A stretch of 64,000 nt of DNA, taken from Sphaerotilus sp. Its GTDB lineage: Bacteria > Pseudomonadota > Gammaproteobacteria > Burkholderiales > Burkholderiaceae_C. Under the pieces are notes generated by a model. That model made no database searches, was not told where the DNA came from, and saw nothing but the letters and a program-made list of their open reading frames with translations. The DNA lies in contig NZ_JAAFKF010000007.1 of assembly GCF_013299175.1 (NCBI RefSeq), positions 1 through 64,000 on the forward strand, given 5' to 3'. This document shows positions 23,437-32,738 of the stretch, piece after piece. Every line of letters begins with the position of its first letter. The first letter of the stretch is position 1. The position numbers and the translations under genes were made by a program.

Positions 23437-24696
23437 TCAACGCCCGCCGAACATCATCCGCCGCGCCAGCAGCGACCTCAGCGGACCCACCTGTCCCAGC
23501 GCCGCCAGCCCTGCCCCGCGCAGCGTGCTCAAGCCCGGCCACGGCCAGGTGAAGCTGCGTGCCAGGAAATCGGTGGCGGCGATCATGGCCCAGCGGTCGG
23601 GCGCCCGCTGCCACTCGACGCGGCGCAGCGCCTGGTCCACATCGGAGTGGCGGGCCAGCCGCGCCACGAGTTCGTGGGCATCGCGCAGGCCCAGGTTCAA
23701 CCCCTGTCCGGCGACCGGGTGCAGTGTCTGCGCGGCGTTGCCGATCCGCACCGTGCGGCCTTGCACCAGCGTGCGTTCGGCGTTCAGGCCCAGCGCGAAC
23801 GACTTGAGCGGGCTGATCGACACCAGCCGCCCCACCCGCGCCGGCAGCAAGTGGGTCAGCACCGCCAGCCGCTGCGCCTCGGTCAGCGCGGCCACCGCAT
23901 CGTCCCGCTGATCGACGCACCACACCAGCGCCGCACGCCGGCGCACCGTGCGGCCGTCGTCGGCCAGCGTGGTGCCCGGCAACGGCAGCAACGCGACCGG
24001 GCCTTGCGGCGTGAAGCGTTCGTGCGCCACGCCGACCTCGCCCCCCTCCAGCCCGACCGTGCCGACCCAGGCGGTCTGTCCATAGTCACGGGCGATGGCC
24101 TTGCGCGCCTGGTCAGCGAACACGCCTCCCTCGGCGACCACGGCCAGGTCGTGTGGCTCCACCAGCGCACCCGCAGCCCCCCCGACACCGACATCGATCT
24201 CGACGCCACCCGACACCGGGCGGACCCCGCTCACCGCCTCGCCCCAGCGCACGGACAGCCGCTGCGGCGCCTGCGCACACGCCGCCAGCCACGCCGCGCG
24301 CATCGGCGCCGCCAGCGCCCCATAGGGAATCACCGCGCCAAGCTGTGGCACACCCTCGTCCACCGCCCGGATCAGCAGCTCGGGCGCCGGCCCCCCCCCC
24401 AGCAGGTCGAGCAGGCCCGGCTGCTGCTGCGAGACATGCACGGCCTGGATCGGCTCGGCGCGCTCGGCCATCGCGGCCCAGACGCCCAGCCGCTGCAGCG
24501 CCAGCACACTGCCCTGCGACAGCGCCAGCGTGCGTGGATCGCCGCTGACATCGTGGCCGACGGGCAGCCGGTCGTAGACGCACACCTGGGCGGTGGGCAG
24601 CCGGCGCGCCGCCGCCAGCGCCAGGGCCAACCCCACCGGACCCGCACCGATCACCGCCAGCCGCAACCCCGAAGCACCTGCAAGGACAGCAGACAT
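23437..24696 (-). CDS. FAD-dependent UbiH/UbiF/VisC/COQ6 family hydroxylase
   Basis: LRLAVIGAGPVGLALALAAAR; DPRTLALSQGSVLALQRLGVW; RIGNAAQTLHPVAGQGLNLGLRDAHEL. Confidence 0.9.
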   Translation of the reverse strand: MSAVLAGASGLRLAVIGAGPVGLALALAAARRLPTAQVCVYDRLPVGHDVSGDPRTLALSQGSVLALQRLGVWAAMAERAEPIQAVHVSQQQPGLLDLLGGGPAPELLIRAVDEGVPQLGAVIPYGALAAPMRAAWLAACAQAPQRLSVRWGEAVSGVRPVSGGVEIDVGVGGAAGALVEPHDLAVVAEGGVFADQARKAIARDYGQTAWVGTVGLEGGEVGVAHERFTPQGPVALLPLPGTTLADDGRTVRRRAALVWCVDQRDDAVAALTEAQRLAVLTHLLPARVGRLVSISPLKSFALGLNAERTLVQGRTVRIGNAAQTLHPVAGQGLNLGLRDAHELVARLARHSDVDQALRRVEWQRAPDRWAMIAATDFLARSFTWPWPGLSTLRGAGLAALGQVGPLRSLLARRMMFGGR

Positions 24697-24713
24697 CTGG
24701 ACTCCTTCTTCGG

Positions 24714-25946
24714 TCACGACGGCGACCGCAGTCGCATTTTCTCCGCGAACCAGCGCCCGGTCAGGTACAGCGCCGGACCCAGATCATCCCGGCACAGCAC
24801 CTGGTAGACCACCGGCCGCTTCAGCAGCGAGCGCAGATACCCGCCCCAGCTCCACAGCCCCTCGCGCAGGTAGGTGCGGATGGCGCGGAAATCGTTCTTG
24901 CCACTGACGTACCACAGCCCCGTGGAGCGCGGCGGCAGTGGCTGTGGTGAGAGACCGCACACATCCTGGTACGCCAGCCACGGCAGGTTGACCCCCGCCC
25001 GCGTGGTCAGGATCGTCCACTGGCTCACCCGCGCGTTGATCTCCAGCAGCTTGAACTCGCCGGTGAGGCTGTGGCGCTTGAAGTTGAGGTTGGCGATGCC
25101 GCGGTAGTCCAGACGCTGCAGGATGTCGAGGACCAGTGCCTCCAGCACCGGCTCGTGCAGGCTTTCCACGTAGCAGCCACTGCCGACGTGTGGCGGCTGG
25201 ATGCGCCACTTGCGACCGCAGAACGTGGCCCGCGCCACCCCCTGCCGGTCGATGTAGGCGTGAACATCGTAGTGTTCGGCATCGTCGCCCGGCACGTACT
25301 CCTGCAGGATCAGCCCCATCCCCCAGGGCGCCAGCGTGCGGCAGACCTGCAGCAAAGCTTCGCGGGATTCCAGCACGACAGCCTTGGTCGTGCGGAGTTC
25401 GCGTGGCAGCGCGGGGTGCTTCCAGGACGCGGGCAGCGAGGGCTTGGCGATGGCCGGATAGGTCAGCAGGTCCGCGATCCGCTCGGCCTCGTCCAGCGTG
25501 GTGGGGGTGAAGCTGCGGGGCACGGGCAGATCCATGCGCTCTGCCAGGACACTGAAGGCCCGCTTGTCCATCAGCGCCGTCACCAGTGCGGGGGCGGCCA
25601 GCGTCCAGCGCGCATGGGGCCGTGCAGCGTCGCTGAGCTGGTTGAGCACCTCCAGGTCCGGATCTGCCGAAGGAAACACCGGCAGCGGCCCACCATGGCG
25701 CCGGGCCAAGGCCGCCAGGACGCCCAGCAGTGCCTGCGGATGCGCGGTGAAATCGGGAACCTGCACGAACTCGGTGCAGTAGCGCGAGTAGCGGCTGGGC
25801 GGATCGGCGTATTCGCTGACCACGACCACCGGCACGCCTTGCTCCCCCAGCGAGCGCACGACGTTGAGATCCCCCTCGGGCGCCCCGACACAGGCGAGGA
25901 CAACGGCGGGCAGGCGTGCCACCGCCGGAGCGTTGTTGTTGTACAT
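24714..25946 (-). CDS. ATP-grasp domain carboxylate-amine ligase-like protein (paralog B)
   Basis: PAVVLACVGAPEGDLNVVRSLGEQGVPVVVVSEYADPPSRYSRYC; LILQEYVPGDDAEHYDVHAYI; GEFKLLEINARVSQWTIL; clear paralog of 21965..23230. Confidence 0.85.
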   Translation of the reverse strand: MYNNNAPAVARLPAVVLACVGAPEGDLNVVRSLGEQGVPVVVVSEYADPPSRYSRYCTEFVQVPDFTAHPQALLGVLAALARRHGGPLPVFPSADPDLEVLNQLSDAARPHARWTLAAPALVTALMDKRAFSVLAERMDLPVPRSFTPTTLDEAERIADLLTYPAIAKPSLPASWKHPALPRELRTTKAVVLESREALLQVCRTLAPWGMGLILQEYVPGDDAEHYDVHAYIDRQGVARATFCGRKWRIQPPHVGSGCYVESLHEPVLEALVLDILQRLDYRGIANLNFKRHSLTGEFKLLEINARVSQWTILTTRAGVNLPWLAYQDVCGLSPQPLPPRSTGLWYVSGKNDFRAIRTYLREGLWSWGGYLRSLLKRPVVYQVLCRDDLGPALYLTGRWFAEKMRLRSPS

Positions 25947-26012
25947 GCAAGAAGTCAGAGACAGTGGACCAGGTGCGTCGCCACCTGGTACCAGTTCGAC
26001 TCCGGAGAGGAA

Positions 26013-27254
26013 TCAGGCTTTGACCCCTGTGATTATTGCGTCATTTTCCGGCTTCGGCTGCCTGGATTGCCGAGAGTCACGCAGTCGCTTGGTCGCAGTC
26101 AGGGCCAGTGAAGCCAGCCGGCCCGAAGGCATCACCAACATCCCCAGCGAGCGGCTGTCGGGCCAGAGCCGGTTGATGAACGAGTCCGCCGACGCCCCGC
26201 TGTCGAAGGAGAGCAGATCCTCGCAATGCGGGTGGGTGCGGGCGCGCCGGATGAACTCGACCTCGTTGAGCATGCCGGGGCCGAGCTTGCGGTGCTGCGG
26301 ATCCCAGCCCACCTTGAAGGCAAATCCCATGTTGCCGGACACGAAGTTGCACGTGGACGCCACCACCTTGCCACCGAGCCGCAGCTCGGTGAACAGCGCA
26401 CGGTGGCCATCGCGGTCAAAGCGCGCCACCATGTCGTGGAAGAAATCCTTGCCAGCGGTGGTCGAGCGCAGCGAGGTGCCGGACTCGCCCTTCCAGCCCT
26501 GGTGCTCCAGATCCAGAAAGGCATCGATCGATGCGGTGGGGATGCCTTCCTTGCGCAAGCACTCCCACTGCACCTCGCCCAGATCCTCCAACCGGCGCAT
26601 GCAGCGGTTGATCTCGTTGAGCTTCTTGCCCAAGGTGTCGCGCAGCAAGGCTTCCCCGCACTGCGCCAGCGTCAGCATCGAGCGCGGCTGCGGGCCAAGG
26701 ATCTGCACCGGATGACCACGCTGCTTGGACACCACCTGGATCGCCTCGGCCAGGGGTCCGGTGGTGTGGATCTTGGGCAACTCCAGCCCCTTCCAGAGGC
26801 AACTGGCGCGCGACAGGTACGACTGGATTGCCTCGACGACCGGCCGCACCGACTCGCCATCCACCAGCAGCCCGCCCAGGTAGGTGTGCTCCGACTGGTA
26901 GGCGCTCAGGTGGGGCCAGGGAAACACGCGCGTCCCCAGACTGCACTGGAACACCCCGACACCCGCCAGCTCTTTCAGGCCACCCGCCGACCGCTCGATC
27001 CACATCAACACCACCGACGCGCCTGCATCCAGATACGTCAGCGCCGGAAGCACGAAATGCGGTGACATGAAAGCGTTCGGCTCGGCCGCACGCGCTTCGA
27101 GCTTCGCCCAAGCCTGTCGGTCCAGTTCGGTCAGCTCCACCACCGAGCGCAACCTGACTTCCCATGTCGGAACTCCCACGCTCACCCCCTTTGCAACATC
27201 GATCCACGGGACCAGTTTCCCAATTCCACCGCCGTGAAGGCACGGTCCCGGCAC
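26013..27254 (-). CDS. GNAT-fold acyltransferase of the CelD/BioF2-like (FemAB-related) type
   Basis: IDAFLDLEHQGWKGESGTSLRS...FFHDMVARFDRDGHRALFTELRLGGKVVASTCNFVSGNMGFAFKVGWDPQHRKLGPGMLNEVEFIRRA; exact start uncertain. Confidence 0.75.
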   Translation of the reverse strand: MPGPCLHGGGIGKLVPWIDVAKGVSVGVPTWEVRLRSVVELTELDRQAWAKLEARAAEPNAFMSPHFVLPALTYLDAGASVVLMWIERSAGGLKELAGVGVFQCSLGTRVFPWPHLSAYQSEHTYLGGLLVDGESVRPVVEAIQSYLSRASCLWKGLELPKIHTTGPLAEAIQVVSKQRGHPVQILGPQPRSMLTLAQCGEALLRDTLGKKLNEINRCMRRLEDLGEVQWECLRKEGIPTASIDAFLDLEHQGWKGESGTSLRSTTAGKDFFHDMVARFDRDGHRALFTELRLGGKVVASTCNFVSGNMGFAFKVGWDPQHRKLGPGMLNEVEFIRRARTHPHCEDLLSFDSGASADSFINRLWPDSRSLGMLVMPSGRLASLALTATKRLRDSRQSRQPKPENDAIITGVKA

Positions 27255-27365
27255 CGCATCAATCGACGCCGGGTTTTACAGCAATCGTGACCAAATTCTT
27301 GATCAGCGGGAACCCCGCAGCAACCAAATGTGACAATCAATCCAGGGGGTTGGCTATCAGTTGTT

Positions 27366-29516
27366 CTAAATTGAGAGCGGATCAATGTCCAATGACCACC
27401 GAAGAACGCGTGTAGCGGATTCTGAAGACAACGTTTTCAGATCCGGCAGCCACTGCGCCAGCAGCCGGTGCAGCGCAACACGCCCCGAGGCTTCGATGAG
27501 CATCTGCGCCCGCTCGACATCGGCCACCCGGTGGATCGGCGCCGGCACGGGCGGGTAGACGAGCACCTCCTGCGCCCCCGGCAACCGCTGGGCCTGCAGG
27601 GCTGCCGCCTCCAGAAACGCCAGCGCCGCCTCGGGTGTGCGGGCATCGGCGCGCAGCAACGCCTGAAATGAAAACGGCGGCATCCCGGCCGATTCCCGCT
27701 CGGCGAGCTGCGCAGCGGCGAAGGCTTCGTAGTCGTGGCGGCGCAGCGCGGCGTAGAGCGCGTGCTCGGGGTGCCAGGTCTGGATCCACACCTCGCTGCG
27801 CCCGGCCAGTTCGGCGTCCCGGCCGGCCCGGCCACCCGCCTGCATCAGCAGCGAGAACAGCCGCTCCGGCGCCCGGAAGTCGCTGGAAAACAGCGCCGCG
27901 TCCGCCTGCACCGCCGCCACCAGCGTCATGCGGCGAAAGTCATGGCCCTTGGCGACCATCTGCGTGCCGACCAGCACATCGACCTCGCCCGCGTGGACCT
28001 GGGCGAGCTGGGTTTCCAGGCTGCCCTTGGTGCGGGTGCTGTCGGCGTCGATGCGGCCGATGCGGGCGCCGGGCAGCAGGTCGGCGAGCTGCTCCTCCAG
28101 CCGTTCGGTGCCGCGACCCATGGGCTGAATATCCGGGTCGCCGCAGTCGGGACAGGCGCGCGGCACCCGCTCGGTGATGCCGCAATGGTGGCAGCGCAAG
28201 GTGCGGTCGAGCTTGTGGAACACCCGCCAGGCACTGCAGTGCGGACAGGCGCTCTTCCAGCCGCAGTTCGTGCAGTGCAGCACCGGCGCGTAACCGCGGC
28301 GGTTGAGCAGCACGAGGCTTTGCTCGCCACGGTCGAGCCGCTCGCGCAGCGCGGCCAGCAGCGGCGGGGCCAGCGGGTGTTGCCGCAGCGCCTGTTTGCC
28401 GAACTGGGCGGCGATGCGGCTCAGGTCCACCAGCCGCACCGCCGGCAAGTGGCCGCCGCCGATGCGGCTCGGCATCACCAGTCGCCGGTAACGCCCGCCG
28501 CCCGCGTCCACCGGGCCGGCGTTGTACCAGCTCTCCAGCGACGGCGTGGCCGAGCCGAGCAGCACCGGCACCTGTTCGTTCCGCCCGCGCCAGACCGCCA
28601 GATCGCGGGCCGAGTAACGCGCGCCCTCCTGCTGCTTGTAGGACGGGTCGTGTTCCTCGTCGATGACGATCAACCCCAGCCGTGGCATGGAGGCGAACAC
28701 CGCCATGCGCGTCCCCAGCACCAGGTCGGCGTGACCGAGGTGCGCCGACAGCCAGTGCTGCAGGCGCTGCGCCGGGGTCAGGCCGCTGTGCAGCGAGACG
28801 ATGCAGCGGTCGGGGAACCGCTCGGCGAAGCGGGCTTCGAGCTGCGGCGTGAGGTTGATCTCGGGCACCAGGATCAGCGCCTGCCGACCCGCGGCGAGCA
28901 CCCGTTCGGCTTCGCGCAAGTAGACCTCGGTCTTGCCACTGCCCGTCGCGCCGAAGAGCAGGCTGGGCTGTGGCGGACCCTCGGCCACCGTGGCCACGGC
29001 AGCCAGGGTGTCGAGCACGGTCTGCTGCTCGGGCGACAGCGTGGGGCGTTCGGGCGGATGCACCTGCGCCGCTGTCGCCGCCGCCTTCGCAGCAGCCACC
29101 CTCGCCTTGTCCAGCCGCTTGAGGCGGCGCGCCAACTGCACGGCGTCCAGATCCCGCAAGTCCGGCGGCAAGGCGCTCAGGCCCACCTCGCCGGGGCTGC
29201 GCTGGTAGTAGGACGCCGCGAAGCCCACCAGCCGCAGCCAACCGGCGGAGAACGGCGGCAGTGCGGTCAGCGCCTGCGTGACGGCGCGCAAGGTCGGGGC
29301 AGGCGTGTCCGTGGTGTCGGCGCCAGCGTCCGGTGCCTCGGCCAGCCCCCACACGATGCCGCTGACCTCGCGCTTGCCCAGTGGCACCCGCACCAGCGTG
29401 CCTGCCGGCCACGGCTCGGGCGCGAGGTAGTCCAGCACCGCGTCCAGCCGGCTGTGCCGAGGCAGATCGACCAGCACGCGCAGCCGGTAGTCCGCGGGCA
29501 GCGCAGGGATGTCCAC
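27366..29516 (-). CDS. priA: Primosomal replication protein N' (PriA helicase)
   Basis: LLFGATGSGKTEVYL; IDEEHD; zinc motifs CTNCGWKSACPHCSAWRVFHKLDRTLRCHHCG; GTG start at 29516 preferred, an in-frame ATG at 29576 lies inside the IS right end. Confidence 0.93.
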   Translation of the reverse strand: MDIPALPADYRLRVLVDLPRHSRLDAVLDYLAPEPWPAGTLVRVPLGKREVSGIVWGLAEAPDAGADTTDTPAPTLRAVTQALTALPPFSAGWLRLVGFAASYYQRSPGEVGLSALPPDLRDLDAVQLARRLKRLDKARVAAAKAAATAAQVHPPERPTLSPEQQTVLDTLAAVATVAEGPPQPSLLFGATGSGKTEVYLREAERVLAAGRQALILVPEINLTPQLEARFAERFPDRCIVSLHSGLTPAQRLQHWLSAHLGHADLVLGTRMAVFASMPRLGLIVIDEEHDPSYKQQEGARYSARDLAVWRGRNEQVPVLLGSATPSLESWYNAGPVDAGGGRYRRLVMPSRIGGGHLPAVRLVDLSRIAAQFGKQALRQHPLAPPLLAALRERLDRGEQSLVLLNRRGYAPVLHCTNCGWKSACPHCSAWRVFHKLDRTLRCHHCGITERVPRACPDCGDPDIQPMGRGTERLEEQLADLLPGARIGRIDADSTRTKGSLETQLAQVHAGEVDVLVGTQMVAKGHDFRRMTLVAAVQADAALFSSDFRAPERLFSLLMQAGGRAGRDAELAGRSEVWIQTWHPEHALYAALRRHDYEAFAAAQLAERESAGMPPFSFQALLRADARTPEAALAFLEAAALQAQRLPGAQEVLVYPPVPAPIHRVADVERAQMLIEASGRVALHRLLAQWLPDLKTLSSESATRVLRWSLDIDPLSI

Positions 29517-29522
29517 CGAAGC

Positions 29523-29543
29523 TGTGGATAACGTTGTGGACAA
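29523..29543 (-). promoter_or_regulatory. Two tandem DnaA-box-like sequences at the priA 5' end
   Basis: Minus strand TTGTCCACA (29543-29535) and TTATCCACA (29531-29523), 3 bp apart; TTATCCACA is the canonical DnaA box. Confidence 0.6.
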
Positions 29544-29569
29544 GCTGGTTAGCGCACGTTCAAGTGCTT

Positions 29570-29720
29570 TTGACATCCTCCCCGCCCTAAAGGACGGGGA
29601 TTCCTCCTGCGAGACGCGCATGTCCGCGCGCGGCGATGTTCCTGGCGGCGTTCACGTCGCGGTGGTGTTCCGCTCCGCAATCGCAGCATGTCCATCGCCT
29701 CATTCGCAGACCTGTCCTGC
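29570..29720 (-). ncRNA. Predicted omega/reRNA scaffold overlapping the tnpB 3' end and right end (5' limit arbitrary)
   Basis: Conserved right-end hairpin CCCCGTCC-TTTAG-GGCGGGG beside TCAA; by analogy with known TnpB loci. Confidence 0.4.
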
Positions 29721-30657
29721 CTTTCGGACTGCTGGCGGGTATGCCCCCGCAGCGCGAGCAGGTCTGGGTTGTGTAGGCTTCGTTCACCTCTTCAAAGACG
29801 ATGCCAGCCCCATGGCTCTTGTATTCCAGCATCGTTTTCAGCATTGCCCATCCGGCGTCCAGCGTGGACTTCGCCATCTTGGTCTTCACCATCGCTTTCG
29901 CCTGCACGTTCCCGACGAAGATCGCCGCGTTGCGCTCGACCAGCCCGGTGCTGAACTTGTGCATCGCGTCCTTGCGCGTGTTGGCGATCTTCGCGTGGAT
30001 CGCACGCACCCGGTCCTTCTTCCCGGCTCGCTGGGCGATCCCCAGCGCGCCCTCATGCTTGCGGTACAGGCCGGACGCCAGCTCTTCGCCGTCCGAGCAC
30101 GTCGCCGCCGTCTTCAGGCCAAGGTCGATCCCCACCGATCCAGTGCCGGCCGACTTCGGCACGTCCACCTTGACGCACACGTTCAGGTACCACCGGCCGC
30201 GCGCGTCCTGCGAGAACGAGCCAGCGCGCAGATCGAACCGGCTCAGCCCGTAGCTGTCCCACAGACTGAACCTGTGCCCGAGAAAAGCGATCTGCCCGGC
30301 CTTGTACTTCGCGCCGCCCGCCTTGAACGGCACCCAGCCCAGCGAATGCTTCGCCGACTTCGCGTTCGACACCCGCCAGTTCAGCCTCGACTTCTTGAAC
30401 TGCTTGCGCCGGGTGGCGTATTCCTCGCACACCAGTTGCACCGTGGCGCTACCGATCCGCACGCCATCGCACTTCGAGTACCCGGCCGTGAGCTTCTGCA
30501 GGTCGAACCCGCTCAAGAACTCGCGCCGCTCCCGGAGCGCCCGCGCACTCGTCTCGTTGCAGTAGTTCCACACGAAGTTCACCTCACGCGCCATCAAGGA
30601 CAGCACGCCCGCGTGCTTGTCCTTGATGCGCAGCTTGAGGGTCTTCACGGCTTCCAT
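29587..30657 (-). CDS. tnpB: RNA-guided endonuclease TnpB family protein
   Basis: GSVGIDLGLKTAATCSDGE (RuvC-I); CSRCGG...CCDCGAEHHRDVNAARNIAARG (zinc finger/RuvC-III). Confidence 0.93.
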   Translation of the reverse strand: MEAVKTLKLRIKDKHAGVLSLMAREVNFVWNYCNETSARALRERREFLSGFDLQKLTAGYSKCDGVRIGSATVQLVCEEYATRRKQFKKSRLNWRVSNAKSAKHSLGWVPFKAGGAKYKAGQIAFLGHRFSLWDSYGLSRFDLRAGSFSQDARGRWYLNVCVKVDVPKSAGTGSVGIDLGLKTAATCSDGEELASGLYRKHEGALGIAQRAGKKDRVRAIHAKIANTRKDAMHKFSTGLVERNAAIFVGNVQAKAMVKTKMAKSTLDAGWAMLKTMLEYKSHGAGIVFEEVNEAYTTQTCSRCGGIPASSPKGRTGLRMRRWTCCDCGAEHHRDVNAARNIAARGHARLAGGIPVL

Positions 30658-30780
30658 CCGACAACTGTATTTCCATACATGTCGCTTGACAAGCCGTTCC
30701 GGCTTGAACGCTCGACCCCGGGCTGAACCCCGGGGCTTGTCGCTTCGTCCGGGTCACGCCAAGCATTTTCCTAGATTGCC

Positions 30781-31857
<1,077 letters not shown>

Positions 31858-32081
31858 GGCGGGATTGTAGGAGCCACCCGGTGCAGCCTCCTGACGGCAG
31901 CGGCGAGACCGGATGTGCCTCAGCACCCATCCCTACGCACTGTTCACCCCCCGCTCCGCTGAGGTAAGCTCCCGGAGTGCGCAATGCCGTGAAATACGAC
32001 ACATTCTGCTGCCACTGCACGGTCGCTGCACACGCATCATCACCACCCGTCACACGTCGAAGTCTTGGAGGCTCACCCATC

Positions 32082-32702
32082 ATGGTGTTGGAACAACTGG
32101 CTACTTGGATGCGCCGACTCGCCGGCGTGCTCGCCATCGCGGCGCTGACCGGCTGCGGCTACAACGACTTCCAGCGGCTGGACGAGGACGTGAAGGGAAG
32201 CTGGTCCGAGGTGCTCAACCAGTACCAGCGCCGCGCCGACCTCGTGCCCAACCTCGTCGCCACCGTCAAGGGCGAAGCGAATTTCGAGCAGGAAACGCTC
32301 ACCAAGGTGATCGAAGCGCGCTCCAAGGCCACCTCGATCCAGGCCACGCCCGAGCTGATCAACAACCCCGAGGCGTTCAAGAAGTTCCAGGCCGCCCAGG
32401 GTGAACTCAGTGGTGCGCTCAGCCGGCTGCTGGTCGTCACCGAGAACTATCCCAACCTGAAGGCCAACCAGGGCTTCCAGGACCTGCGCGTGCAGCTCGA
32501 AGGCACCGAGAACCGCATCACCGTGGCGCGCAACCGCTACATCAAGACAGTGCAGGGCTACAACGTGCTCGCCCGCAGCTTCCCGACCAACCTGACGGCG
32601 ATGGTCTTCCACTACGAGGTCAAGCCCAACCTGGCGGTGGCGAACGAGGCGCAGATCAGCCTGCCCCCGGCCGTGAGCTTCGACAAGCCCGCCGCCAAGT
32701 AA
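32082..32702 (+). CDS. lemA: LemA family protein
   Basis: GCGYNDFQRLDEDVKGSWSEVLNQYQRRADLVPNLVATVKG; ENRITVARNRYIKTVQGYN. Confidence 0.95.
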   Translation: MVLEQLATWMRRLAGVLAIAALTGCGYNDFQRLDEDVKGSWSEVLNQYQRRADLVPNLVATVKGEANFEQETLTKVIEARSKATSIQATPELINNPEAFKKFQAAQGELSGALSRLLVVTENYPNLKANQGFQDLRVQLEGTENRITVARNRYIKTVQGYNVLARSFPTNLTAMVFHYEVKPNLAVANEAQISLPPAVSFDKPAAK

Positions 32703-32738
32703 CCGCACCACCAACCGCACGAACCGGCACCACGCACC

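Larger units (their letters stand above)
29570..30760 (-). mobile_element. IS200/IS605-superfamily (IS1341-like, tnpA-less) insertion carrying tnpB, between hemE and priA
   Basis: tnpB plus right end GGAATCCCCGTCCTTTAGGGCGGGGAGGATGTCAA on the minus strand, shared with the copy ending at 63577; left end only approximate, placed at the GC-rich hairpin downstream of hemE. Confidence 0.75.

Noticed and set aside
29523-29543. Chromosomal origin of replication (oriC)
   Set aside because: Only two DnaA boxes, no AT-rich unwinding element, no dnaA/dnaN/gyrB nearby
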